Assembly: GCA_910588015.1 (NCBI GenBank)
Contig: CAJUOK010000011.1
Location: 11,519 to 53,461, forward strand
DNA: 41,943 nt
Source of the DNA: an uncultured Christensenellaceae bacterium
GTDB lineage: Bacteria; Bacillota; Clostridia; Christensenellales; UBA3700
Direction of reading: 5' to 3'
Shown here: positions 7,481 to 16,700 of the stretch, one piece after another
How the letters are laid out: every line of letters begins with the position of its first letter
How positions within the stretch are numbered: position 1 is the first letter of the stretch
Notes under the pieces: model-generated
What the model saw: the letters and a program-made list of their open reading frames with translations, nothing else
Database searches by the model: none
What the model was told of the DNA's origin: nothing
Program-made: the position numbers and the translations under genes

Positions 7481-8089
7481 ATGACAAAAAAAAATAATTT
7501 CAAACTCAATAAAGGAGTCATATCTCCAATTCTAAAAACCTTTTTCAGAGACAACAAGCTTTTTTTGATAACGTTTTTTGGACTGTATGCGTTGATATTC
7601 GCAATATCCTTGTTTATTGTTCTAAACTATCAAAGCCAACTTTCGCACGATAATTATTATCAACTCTTGCTTGAAGGCGAATACAGTTACGTCAAAGTTA
7701 CTTTAAAGTATTTATTTTATAACGTGCTATTTGCTTTTTGCGCGTCTATAACATATAAAAAAAAGTACGCCTTTGCGTTGATGTATTTCGCAGTCACATT
7801 TATTGGCTACAGATTGGCGGTCAACATTGTCGGAAGCTGGCAATATAATCTTTTGATAAACATATTAAATGCGGTTTTGTTTTATTTCATTATTTTTACA
7901 GCTTACGTCGTTACTATTGTTCTTATAGTTTGCCATATCAATTCCAACTATTTATATTGCAACGACCGCTGTCCCACTACCCTTAAAAGCATACTTAAAT
8001 TTTCTTTGATAACGACGGCTACTACTTCTTTAGTTATCATTATTTCAACTGTAGTATTGCCTTTGATTTTGTCAAAAATATTATTCTAA
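7481..8089 (+). CDS. Unknown five-helix membrane protein
   Basis: I do not recognise this 202-residue protein. It has a basic N-terminus (MTKKNNFKLNKG) and five predicted membrane segments at about 28-48, 72-91, 96-116, 124-152 and 172-198. A short acidic extracytoplasmic or cytoplasmic loop lies at 50-70, and there is a Cys-containing loop at 151-164 (CHINSNYLYCNDRC). The size and five-helix layout recall SpoIIM/DUF95 proteins, but I see no shared motif that would prove it. AAGG precedes the ATG by eight bases. The gene follows the Spo0A-like gene by 65 bases on the same strand and converges on rny across a shared hairpin. The codon and base use look like the neighbours. It may be cotranscribed with the Spo0A-like gene. 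Confidence 0.7.
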   Translation: MTKKNNFKLNKGVISPILKTFFRDNKLFLITFFGLYALIFAISLFIVLNYQSQLSHDNYYQLLLEGEYSYVKVTLKYLFYNVLFAFCASITYKKKYAFALMYFAVTFIGYRLAVNIVGSWQYNLLINILNAVLFYFIIFTAYVVTIVLIVCHINSNYLYCNDRCPTTLKSILKFSLITTATTSLVIIISTVVLPLILSKILF

Positions 8090-8095
8090 AGAAAT

Positions 8096-8119
8096 AGGAG
8101 CATCCGTTTGGATGCTCCT
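8096..8119. terminator. Shared convergent terminator
   Basis: AGGAGCATCC (8096-8105) pairs perfectly with GGATGCTCCT (8110-8119) around a GTTT loop. The minus strand continues with ATTTCTTT, so it best serves rny, and it also lies seven bases past the plus-strand membrane gene. Confidence 0.85.
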
Positions 8120-8126
8120 AAAACTG

Positions 8127-9743
8127 TTATTTTGCATATTCGACTTGTCTGACTTCACGAATAACGTTGACTTTGATTTGCCCCGGATATTCGAGTTCTG
8201 CCTCTATTTTCTTTGCAATTTCTTTTGCCATAAACGTCGTAGCTTCATCGTTGACAACTTCGGGTTTGACGATAACTCGTATCTCTCTGCCCGCTTGAAT
8301 AGCGTAAGACTGTTCAACTCCGTCGAAAGAATTTGCAACGCCTTCGAGCTTCTCGAGTCTCTTGACGTAGTTTTCCAACGATTCTCTTCTCGCGCCCGGT
8401 CTCGCGCCAGAAATAGCGTCCGCAGCTTGAACTATTATTGCCTCGAGCGTTTGAGGTTCAACGTCGCCGTGGTGCGCTTCGATAGCGTGTATTACGTTGC
8501 GCTGTTCCTTAAACTTCTTTGCTATATCCACGCCTATCGTAACGTGAGTGCCTTCAACCTCGTGGTCGACGGCTTTTCCTATATCGTGCAACAATCCCGC
8601 TCTCTTTGCGACTTTAACGTCCGCGCCTAATTCCGCAGCTATCATACCCGCCAAATAACTTACTTCCAAAGAGTGCTTAAGCACGTTCTGCCCATAACTG
8701 GTGCGGTATTTCAATCTGCCCAAAAGTTTGATAATCTCAGGGTGCAAGCCGTAAACGTTTGCTTCAAACGCAGCGTTTTCGCCAGCTTCTTTCATCTGTT
8801 GTTCTATCTCTCTCTTGACTTTTTCTACCGTCTCCTCAATCTTTGCAGGGTGTATTCTTCCGTCTGACACCAATCTTTCTATTGTCAACTTGGCAACTTC
8901 TCTTCTCACAGGGTCAAATCCCGAAACCGTTACTACGTCGGGAGTGTCGTCGATTATCAAATCAACGCCCGTAGAGTTCTCTATCGCTCTTATATTTCTT
9001 CCCACTCTGCCTATGAGTCTGCCTTTCATATCTTCGTTAGGCAATTCAACAACCGACAGCGCAATTTCCGAAGCGTGGTCAGCCGCGCATCTTTGAATTG
9101 CAAGACCCACTATATTTTTTGCCTTTTTATCGGCTTCATCTTTGGCTTTTTGCTCAATCTCCTTGACCTTTACGACCGCGTCTTTTTGAGCCTCGTCCAG
9201 CATCTCATCAATAAGTATCTGCTTTGCCTCTTCTTGCGTAAGCTTTGCGACTTTTTCAAGTTCCGTCAACATCTTGGCGTGCGCGTTTTGCAATTCTTGC
9301 TCGATTTCGTCAAGCTCTTTTTCCTTGCCCTCCAACTGCTTTTTCTTTTCGTCGATAGCGTCGGATTTTTTGTCGATTGCCAACTCTCTCTTGATAAGTT
9401 GGTCTTCTCTTTGCGCGACTCGCTGTTCGCTCTTGGCAATTTCCGATTTTTGCTCTCTCGACTGATTTTCAAACTCCTTACGAAGTCTTCTTTGTTCTTC
9501 TTTTGCCTCTTCTTTTGCTTCCTTGAGATACGTCTTAGATTCTTCGCGAGCTTCTTTCTTTATCTTCTCGCACTCTTCTTTGACACCGCCTACAGTCTTT
9601 TTTGCATACGACTTGTATATCAAGACGCCTAATCCGATGCCGCCGCCTATACCGAAAACCGCGACAAGCAACAATCCGATTATCCATCCAACATTCGCAT
9701 CTGCCCCAAGGAGAAAATCAAAGCAATTCATACTGAATTTCAT
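8127..9743 (-). CDS. rny: Ribonuclease Y
   Basis: Membrane-anchored endoribonuclease that starts mRNA decay and matures some RNAs in Bacillota. The 538-residue protein has the full family order: an N-terminal membrane helix (about 18-44), a long charged coiled coil (about 52-210), a KH domain with GRLIGRVGRNIRAIE at 241-255, and an HD domain with HD at 386-387 plus H357. The usual family motif reads GREGRN; here Val replaces Glu at 247. AGGAGG lies five bases before the ATG. It stands alone between its own promoter and a terminator, downstream of recA on the same strand. The high Lys/Glu content of the coiled coil generates long but meaningless reading frames on the other strand. Confidence 0.96.
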   Translation of the reverse strand: MKFSMNCFDFLLGADANVGWIIGLLLVAVFGIGGGIGLGVLIYKSYAKKTVGGVKEECEKIKKEAREESKTYLKEAKEEAKEEQRRLRKEFENQSREQKSEIAKSEQRVAQREDQLIKRELAIDKKSDAIDEKKKQLEGKEKELDEIEQELQNAHAKMLTELEKVAKLTQEEAKQILIDEMLDEAQKDAVVKVKEIEQKAKDEADKKAKNIVGLAIQRCAADHASEIALSVVELPNEDMKGRLIGRVGRNIRAIENSTGVDLIIDDTPDVVTVSGFDPVRREVAKLTIERLVSDGRIHPAKIEETVEKVKREIEQQMKEAGENAAFEANVYGLHPEIIKLLGRLKYRTSYGQNVLKHSLEVSYLAGMIAAELGADVKVAKRAGLLHDIGKAVDHEVEGTHVTIGVDIAKKFKEQRNVIHAIEAHHGDVEPQTLEAIIVQAADAISGARPGARRESLENYVKRLEKLEGVANSFDGVEQSYAIQAGREIRVIVKPEVVNDEATTFMAKEIAKKIEAELEYPGQIKVNVIREVRQVEYAK

Positions 9744-9798
9744 CTTTGCCTCCTATATTAAATTGTTAAGTTTCGACATAATAAATTTATGCAATCTA

Positions 9799-9828
9799 AT
9801 TATAGCCTATTTCTTCCGGCAAAGTCAA
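9799..9828 (-). promoter_or_regulatory. Sigma-A type promoter for rny
   Basis: TTGACT (9823-9828) and TATAAT (9799-9804) on the minus strand are spaced 18 bases apart, giving a leader of about 50 bases. Confidence 0.7.
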
Positions 9829-9932
9829 TATAATGATATCAATAATTATTATAATATTAAAATTTATTTCGATAGTTTTGACATATATTTGATTTGCAAG
9901 TTATTAACATACAATATATGGTGTTTAAGTGA

Positions 9933-9960
9933 ATTTGGGAAGAGTTTCCTCTTCCCAAAT
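9933..9960 (-). terminator. Terminator after recA
   Basis: A perfect 12-pair stem, ATTTGGGAAGAG (9933-9944) with CTCTTCCCAAAT (9949-9960), lies just past the recA stop. The downstream T tract is poor (TCACTTAAAC), so it may act partly as a 3' stabiliser. Confidence 0.65.
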
Positions 9961-9967
9961 ATGTAAA

Positions 9968-10978
9968 TTATTCTTCTTTTGCTTTTTGCATAATTTTATT
10001 TTTGATTTCTTCGGCAACTTCGGGATTGTCTTCCAAATACTGTATTGTTTTGTCTCTTCCCTGACCAATTTTTTCATCGTTGTAACTAATCCAAGAACCG
10101 CTCTTTTTAAGCACGTCCATAGCCACGCCCATATCGACAAGACAGCCGTTTGCAGATATGCCTTTGCCGAAAATAATATCGAATTCCGCAGTTTTAAACG
10201 GCGGCGCAACTTTGTTCTTTACAACCTTTGCTTTTGCTCTGCTACCTATAAAATCGCTTCCGTCTTTTATAGCGTCGCCTTTGCGAACTTCTATTCTTAT
10301 ACTGGAATAAAACTTAAGCGCCTTTCCGCCGGGAGTAACTTCGGGATTCCCAAACATTACGCCGACTTTTTCTCTCAACTGATTGATAAATATAACGCAA
10401 GTCTTGGTTTTATTGATAATTGCGGTGAGTTTTCTTGCCGCCTGCGACATAAGCCTGGCTTGAAGACCGATAACAGACTGTCCCATTTCGCCTTCGATTT
10501 CCGCCTTAGGAGTCAAAGCCGCAACCGAATCCACTACTATAATATCCATAGCGTTGGTTCTCACCATAGTCTCCAAAATGTCCAATGCCTGTTCGCCGCT
10601 GTCGGGTTGACTGACGTATAGGTCTTTTACGTTGACGCCGAGCTTTTCTGCATATATCGGGTCCAAAGCGTGTTCTGCGTCTATAAATGCAGCCATACCG
10701 CCTTCTTTTTGGCAAGAAGCTATCGCGTGCAACGCAACCGTTGTCTTACCGGAAGATTCCGGTCCGTAAATTTCTACTATTCTACCCTTGGGCAATCCGC
10801 CCACTCCCAATGCCATATCCAACGTTAGGCATCCCGTGCTTATTACGTCAATGGTCTCTATCTCTCTGTCGCCGAGTCTTATAATCGAACCCTTGCCGTA
10901 TTGCTTTTCTATTTTTGCAATAGCTTCGGCGACAAGTTCAGACTTTTGTTTTTCTGCGTCTTTTTTATCTTTTTCCAT
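9968..10978 (-). CDS. recA: Recombinase RecA
   Basis: Binds single-stranded DNA and ATP to catalyse homologous pairing and strand exchange, and it triggers SOS self-cleavage of LexA. The 336-residue protein carries Walker A GPESSGKT at 72-79, the catalytic Glu in DAEHALD (E102), Walker B IIVVD at 146-150 and the NQLREKVGVMFGNPE segment of loop L2. It ends soon after the core (KIMQKAKEE), with only a short acidic tail. GAGGT lies about ten bases before the ATG. It follows cinA by 16 bases in the ftsK-pgsA-rimO-cinA-recA operon. No LexA-type SOS box and no separate promoter are visible directly in front of it. Confidence 0.98.
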   Translation of the reverse strand: MEKDKKDAEKQKSELVAEAIAKIEKQYGKGSIIRLGDREIETIDVISTGCLTLDMALGVGGLPKGRIVEIYGPESSGKTTVALHAIASCQKEGGMAAFIDAEHALDPIYAEKLGVNVKDLYVSQPDSGEQALDILETMVRTNAMDIIVVDSVAALTPKAEIEGEMGQSVIGLQARLMSQAARKLTAIINKTKTCVIFINQLREKVGVMFGNPEVTPGGKALKFYSSIRIEVRKGDAIKDGSDFIGSRAKAKVVKNKVAPPFKTAEFDIIFGKGISANGCLVDMGVAMDVLKKSGSWISYNDEKIGQGRDKTIQYLEDNPEVAEEIKNKIMQKAKEE

Positions 10979-10994
10979 AAATCAATTTACCTCA

Positions 10995-11702
10995 TCAAAG
11001 TTCTTTTATATTTTTAAGCGCCAAATACAACGCCGTATTTGTCACACTCTTTCTTATATCGTTTCTGTCCTTATCGAAAAACGTGTCGTAGACTTCTATT
11101 CCGTATCTGTTGCCAATTGCGATATATGACAAACCTACCGGCGTGTCGTATTCGTCGCTCAACGGTCCCGCGCATCCCGTCGTGGCGATTGCCAAATCGA
11201 TTTCGTTGTTTTGCAAAAGACCTTGAGCCATCTCTCTTGCAACCTCTTCGCTGACGACGCCGTGCTCTTCAATCGTAGCAAGTTTGACGTGAAGTCTTCT
11301 CACCTTCGACGATACGTCGTAAGTTACAAATCCCTCGTAAAGAACCGAACTGCTTCCCGATACGTCGACCAATCTCGAGCAAATCATACCGCCCGTCAAA
11401 GATTCGGCAACGGCAATCTTAGCGCCTTTATTTCTTGCGTTTTCAATGACGCATTGCTCCAAGGTCGTGTCGTAGTTGGCGTACACGTTATCTCCCAAAG
11501 CGTCCAATATCAAATCGAGCATACGCTGAAATTCGATATCGCTTGCGCTCTTGTTGACAAGCGTAAGTTTGCAATCGAGATTTTGCTGTTTGAATTCCAA
11601 ACTCACCCCGTCGATTGCCGCAATCTTTCTGCACTTGGACAACACGTCGGCGTCAATGTCAAAAACTTTTAATACGCAGTAATTTTTGCAAGTCTCTATC
11701 AT
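10995..11702 (-). CDS. CinA-type protein lacking the N-terminal domain; NMN amidohydrolase (PncC) domain
   Basis: The C-terminal part (about 80-235) is the CinA C-terminal domain, which in PncC/CinA deamidates nicotinamide mononucleotide for NAD recycling. Signatures AESLTGG (99-105), GFVTYDVSSKVRRL and TTGCAGP (174-180) are present. Residues 1-78 resemble the middle KH-like linker region of full-length CinA, ending LGDNVYANYDTTLEQ. The usual first 170 residues (MoCF-like COG1058 domain, ADP-ribose pyrophosphatase in some CinA) are absent. No decayed copy can lie upstream, because the ATG overlaps the rimO stop as ATGA. Full CinA is about 410 residues. Linkage to recA is the ancient cinA-recA arrangement. 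The domain loss appears real rather than a wrong start. Confidence 0.85.
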   Translation of the reverse strand: MIETCKNYCVLKVFDIDADVLSKCRKIAAIDGVSLEFKQQNLDCKLTLVNKSASDIEFQRMLDLILDALGDNVYANYDTTLEQCVIENARNKGAKIAVAESLTGGMICSRLVDVSGSSSVLYEGFVTYDVSSKVRRLHVKLATIEEHGVVSEEVAREMAQGLLQNNEIDLAIATTGCAGPLSDEYDTPVGLSYIAIGNRYGIEVYDTFFDKDRNDIRKSVTNTALYLALKNIKEL

Positions 11703-13033
11703 AATTCTTCCCCCTCTTCAACAACCCGTCCGAAATAATCTATGCCGTCTACTTCTTGAAGCTTAACTTTATATATATTGCCGATTTCCAACGGCGTATC
11801 CGAATAAAAATATACTCTCGTGTCTATTTCCGGGGCGTCATAGCTGCTCCTACCGTAAAACAATTGCAAATCGTAATCTACGCCCTCGTATATCACGTCA
11901 AGCGTCGCGCCCAATTTCTCTTTGAGTTTTTCCGCCATAATTCCTTCTTGCAAAGAATAAAGTTCTTCTTGACGTTTGAGCTTGGTTTCTTCGTCTATAT
12001 GTCCGCTCAATCTGACGGCAGGCGTTCCGTCTTCCGCGGAGTACGCAAAGAATCCGCATCTATCCAACCTCGATTGAGCTATAAACTCTTTGAGTTCTTC
12101 AAAATCTTCTTGCGTTTCTCTCGGAAAGCCTACGATAAATGTAGACCTAATCGTGAAGTCGCCGCGCTCTCTTATCATTTTGATTAAGTCGACGATTTGA
12201 TTTTTAGTAACGCGTCTATTCATTAATTTGAGTATCTTGTCGCTGACGTGCTGACAAGGTATATCGATATATTTGCAAATCTTGGGATTTGCCGCCATAT
12301 ATTCGATAAGCCTCTCGTCCACCAGTTCGGGATATAGATAAAGCAATCTTATCCATTTGACGTCAAGTTTTGAAAGCTCCTCCAAAAGGTCTATAAGTCT
12401 TATCTTGCCATATATATCCAAACCGTATCTCGACACGTCTTGAGCGACCAGTATCAATTCTTTTATGCCGTAGTCTCTTATTAGAGACCTTGCCTCTTCG
12501 ACAATATCTTCAATAGGTCTGGAAGTATACTTTCCCCGTATGTTGGGTATCGCGCAATATGTACATCTGTTGTCGCAGCCTTCGGCAATTTTGAGATAAG
12601 CGTAATGATAAGGCGTAGTCAACACTCTTTGTTGAGAAAAATGTCTGTCGTTTTTGTCGTTGACATAGCATTGTTCCGAATTACCCTCCGCCAAATTTTT
12701 CACCAACATTGGCAAATTGTGATAATTCGCCGTGCCTAAAAACATATCGACTTCTGGAAACTCGTCTTTTAGCTCGTCCATATATCTTTGAGCAAGACAA
12801 CCTGTTACGATAAGAAACTTGCACTTCTCTTTTTTGTATTCAGCCATCTCCAAAATCGTATCGATTGCTTCTTGCTTTGCGCTGTCGATAAATCCGCAAG
12901 TGTTTACGATAATAATATCGGCTTCCTGCGGTTCGCCCGTCAGCTCAAAACCGTCGTTTTGCAAATATGCCAACATATTTTCGCTATCGATTCTGTTTTT
13001 GTCGCAACCTAAAGAAACAAGACCTACTTTCAT
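11699..13033 (-). CDS. rimO: Ribosomal protein S12 methylthiotransferase
   Basis: Radical-SAM enzyme of the MiaB/RimO family that adds a methylthio group to an Asp of ribosomal protein S12. The 444-residue protein has the N-terminal UPF0004 domain with cluster cysteines C10, C46 and C79. The radical-SAM triad C153, C157, C160 is in EGCDNRCTYC, and a C-terminal TRAM domain occupies about 375-444. RimO rather than MiaB is favoured by the sequence start MKVGLVSLGCDKNRIDSE and by ANPKICKYIDIPCQH. It overlaps pgsA upstream and cinA downstream by four bases each (ATGA), so translation is coupled along the operon. Confidence 0.93.
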   Translation of the reverse strand: MKVGLVSLGCDKNRIDSENMLAYLQNDGFELTGEPQEADIIIVNTCGFIDSAKQEAIDTILEMAEYKKEKCKFLIVTGCLAQRYMDELKDEFPEVDMFLGTANYHNLPMLVKNLAEGNSEQCYVNDKNDRHFSQQRVLTTPYHYAYLKIAEGCDNRCTYCAIPNIRGKYTSRPIEDIVEEARSLIRDYGIKELILVAQDVSRYGLDIYGKIRLIDLLEELSKLDVKWIRLLYLYPELVDERLIEYMAANPKICKYIDIPCQHVSDKILKLMNRRVTKNQIVDLIKMIRERGDFTIRSTFIVGFPRETQEDFEELKEFIAQSRLDRCGFFAYSAEDGTPAVRLSGHIDEETKLKRQEELYSLQEGIMAEKLKEKLGATLDVIYEGVDYDLQLFYGRSSYDAPEIDTRVYFYSDTPLEIGNIYKVKLQEVDGIDYFGRVVEEGEEL

Positions 13034-13692
13034 TTCATTTCCTCTTCGTCGCTTTTCGTATCGATATCGATATTATTTTGTTGACTGTCAGCGCAATTCC
13101 CGTCTGAATTGCCAAACAACAGTTTGGAATTTGCCAACATATAATTAACACCCGATAATACTGTGAATATTGTCGCGAGGATAAAAAGCGCCGCGCCGAT
13201 ATACTCAAAAATCTTAAACACTATCATCTCGTTGGCGGAACATAGCAAAAACGTCAGTCCGAACATAGTCGTCGCCGTCTTGATTTTTCCCAACTTGTCG
13301 GCAGCCAACACGACGTTTTTCAAAGCCGCCACTTGACGAAGTACTCCTATCATAAATTCTCTTGCAATGATAACAACAGAACATATCAACTCTATGTAAG
13401 GTATCTCGGGAATATAATTACCGTCGACCAAGATAAACAATCCTGCCGCAACCAATACCTTATCTGCAATCGGGTCCAACAATTTTCCTAGGTCGCTGAC
13501 CATATTGTATTTTCTCGCTATATGTCCGTCGAGATAGTCTGTCAAAGACGCGATTATAAATAACAACGCCGTGATAATAAACATATATTCATACAAAGGC
13601 TGAAGACAGTAGCATACCAAAATCAACGGTATCATAACCAATCTTACGATAGTTATCTTAGTAGGCAACGTCATCGATGCGCTTTTTCCCAT
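13030..13692 (-). CDS. pgsA: CDP-diacylglycerol--glycerol-3-phosphate 3-phosphatidyltransferase
   Basis: Makes phosphatidylglycerol phosphate, the committed step to anionic phospholipids, in the membrane. The 220-residue protein has the CDP-alcohol phosphotransferase motif with D52, D55, G56, A59, R60, G69, D73 and D77 correctly spaced. Several membrane helices span 15-190, and a polar D/N/Q-rich tail follows. AAGGAG precedes the ATG by about nine bases; M7 (MTLPTKIT) is a less likely start. It lies 25 bases after ftsK with no promoter between them and overlaps rimO, so it belongs to the ftsK-recA operon. Confidence 0.93.
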   Translation of the reverse strand: MGKSASMTLPTKITIVRLVMIPLILVCYCLQPLYEYMFIITALLFIIASLTDYLDGHIARKYNMVSDLGKLLDPIADKVLVAAGLFILVDGNYIPEIPYIELICSVVIIAREFMIGVLRQVAALKNVVLAADKLGKIKTATTMFGLTFLLCSANEMIVFKIFEYIGAALFILATIFTVLSGVNYMLANSKLLFGNSDGNCADSQQNNIDIDTKSDEEEMK

Positions 13693-13717
13693 TTGTATTT
13701 GCTCCTTAATAAACTTA

Positions 13718-16700
13718 TTATTCTGCCGAAGCTTCTTCTCCGCCCAGTCTTGCGTTTTCTATAATCTCATCGACTTGTTCGGACGAAAGCACGCACACGC
13801 ATTTTGAACCTTGTTTCTCAATATAACCGCAAGCCATAAGCCAATCGAAGATTTTTCCTCCCCTCGAGAATCCTATAGAAAATGCTCTTTGCATTGACGA
13901 TATAGACACGTTGTCCATACCGACGATTCTCTTAAGAACGTCCGGACAAAGCTCGTCGGGAAAATCAAATTCTTTGATTTTTTCCAATGTCTTGGGATTG
14001 ACTTCCTCTTTTTTGGGTTCTGCAATTGCCGCAATCTCCGCTTCGATTGTTTCGTCATAATAAGCGGAATTGTGAGTTACTATATCGCGCATAATGTTTT
14101 GAATCTCTCCGTCGTCGATAAATGGATTCTGAAGTCTTATCATATAACGCGATTTGGTAGTCTTGACAAGCATATCGCCCTTTCCGAGCAAATCTTCGGC
14201 GCCTACGCTGTCGAGTATGGTACGGCTGTCCGTGCCTGTCGTGACGGCGAAAGCTATTCTTGTCGGCAAATTGGCTTTGATGTTACCGGTAATAACGTCG
14301 ACCGACGGTCTCTGCGTAGCCAAAATCAAATGAATACCGCAAGCTCTCGCTTTCTGCGCCAAAGTCAAGACGTAAGTTTCGAACTCTTTTGCCTGTTCGC
14401 TGACCATTATGTCTCCAACCTCGTCTATTATCGTAACTATATACGGAATAGTCTCGCCCGCATCGATTACTTCTTTGGTGGCATTGTAACTTGATATTTT
14501 AGCGACAAACCGTTTTGCGAAAAGCGCGTATCTTCTCTCCATTTCCGCGCAAAGCCATTTGAGTATTCCCAACGATTCTTTCGGAGTGTTGTATATCTTG
14601 GGAGTGAGCAAGTGCGGCAAAGCTTGATACTTGCTGAATTCCACTCTCTTCGGGTCGACGAGAATTATTCTCAATTCTTCAGGCGAATACTTATATATCA
14701 ACGAGCAAAGCATTGTGTTGAGGCACACGCTCTTACCGCTACCCGTACCGCCGGCAATCAATCCGTGCGGGAAATCCGTCAAGTCTTCATAGTGGCAATT
14801 ATTGTCCACGTCTTTGCCCAAAGCAAAATAAAGACCGCCTTTTTTGTTCTTAAATTTATCGCTGGTCAAAAACTCTTTTAGCCCTACCGTCTTACGTACT
14901 CTATTGGGCACTTCGATACCGCAAAGAGATTTGCCGGGAATCGGCGCTTCTATTCTCGCAGTTTCGACAGCCAATGCCATAAGAATATTGTTTATCTTGG
15001 ACGGAATCTTGTCTACCGAAAGAGTCTCGGGTATCTCGAATTCATATCTAGTTACAGACGAGCCGCTGACAATATTCTTGACGTGAACTTCTATGCCGAA
15101 GTTGCCGTAAGTCCTCTCGATTATTTTTGCCCTTTCCATAAAATCTTCGTTTTCTTCCACGTCGGGAACGTAATCGACCAAGTTGTCAATGCTCGGCGGA
15201 ATATACGGAGTCTTTACAACCTTTGGCTTTTCCTCTTCTTTTTGTTCAATCTGCGGCTGATTTTGATTGTTCGTCACGCCGTTGTATACGTTTGGTTTGG
15301 TTTGCTTTGTCTCATTACCCGCCGCAGTAGATTTAGGAGGAATGGGCTTTGGTTTGTCATAAGTCTTTTCAAAGTATCCGTCGCTGTTTTCGACAGGTTT
15401 TTCGACTTTTATTTTATCCGTAGCATTATAATTTCTGACAGGGGACGGGTCATCTTTTTGCTTTTCTCTGTTCATACGGGCGATATATTCGTCCATACTT
15501 TCTTCGCGGCGAGTCTCCGTCTTGTCTTCAATCTCGTTTTGTTTAGGTTCTTCGACTTGTTTTTCTTCCTCGGGTTTATTTTCCAAAACGTTATTTTTCT
15601 CTTCAACTTCCGAATCTGCAGAGGAATTTGCGCCTGCAACTGAGGAATCTTGTTTTTGCGGCTCTCCTTCGCTCGGGAATCTAAAGTTTTCCAAATCCGT
15701 TTGGGAAGAGTCGGCAGCCCCCAATAGTTTATTCAATCTTTCGCTAAACGTCAGCTGTTGAGGAGCTGAATTCGTCGTTTGCGCAGACTCTGGCGCAGAA
15801 TTTGAATCTTCTACGTTTTCAGAAGGAATAATCGGCTCGTCGTCTTTGTTTTCAAAACGGCGAATCTGCGAATAATACGACGGCGTATGTCCCGTTTGAG
15901 GATAGTCGGTATTGGATTGCGCATCCGACTGAAATCTCTCGTATATAGATTGAGTTCTCTGTCTTTGAGAAATTTGCGGCGGTTTTTGTTCAGTATTCTC
16001 TGTCTGAGGTTTCTGTTTTCCCTCGTCGACAATATTGAGTCTTTGTGACGCGTCTATTCCCAAATATTCTCTTTGCACCGCTCCTATGTCCGAACCGTTT
16101 ACCTCCGACACGTCCTCGCTTGCAAAGATATATTCGTTGCGCGCCGCTTCGTTCCTTATCTCTTGCGTATCCAATATCAATTGAGCTTCTTCTTGAGCTT
16201 CCGTCTGTATTGGCTCGTTTTGCATAACGGGAATATATTCGGCTCCGAAATCGATATTGTCAAAACCTCCGCCGTAAAGATTGCCTGTTTGCTCGTTTGA
16301 AATATTAACGCTGTCTATAGGTTGATAGTCGTTAAGAGTATTTCTTCCGCCCCTGCGAAACAACTTTTCTCCCAAATTTCTGCCTTTTACAGTTTGGTTG
16401 TTGAGCGTAGCCGACGGGTCCTGTCTGTCGACGTCGTATACGTTGACGTTGGAATTAGCAACGCCCGTAACCTTCTTATTTCTTCGGAAATTCACGTTGA
16501 TGTCGACGTTTACTTGCAAAAGTATTGCAATAACGATAAGTCCCACAGTAAAAATTCCGTTTGCGACAAGCCAAAGCGTATAGATATATTTTGTCGCGAA
16601 CAAATATAAAAATATGCTTGCAATAGCTCCTCCCGCGGTGTCGGCGCCTTTGTATGATTGAGAAATATAATTTCCCCACCCGTCGAGCGCATAAGTATGC

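Noticed and set aside
7481..8089. Naming the membrane protein SpoIIM
   Set aside because: Only size and helix number agree; no shared sequence motif was found, so it is left as unknown.
9075..9632. Leucine/phenylalanine-rich open frame on the plus strand
   Set aside because: Antisense to the Lys/Glu coiled coil of rny; the hydrophobic look is the mirror of AAG/GAA codons.
10979..10994. Search for an SOS (LexA) box before recA
   Set aside because: Only 16 bases separate cinA and recA and no GAAC-N4-GTTC-like site was seen; recA appears to be transcribed with the ftsK operon.
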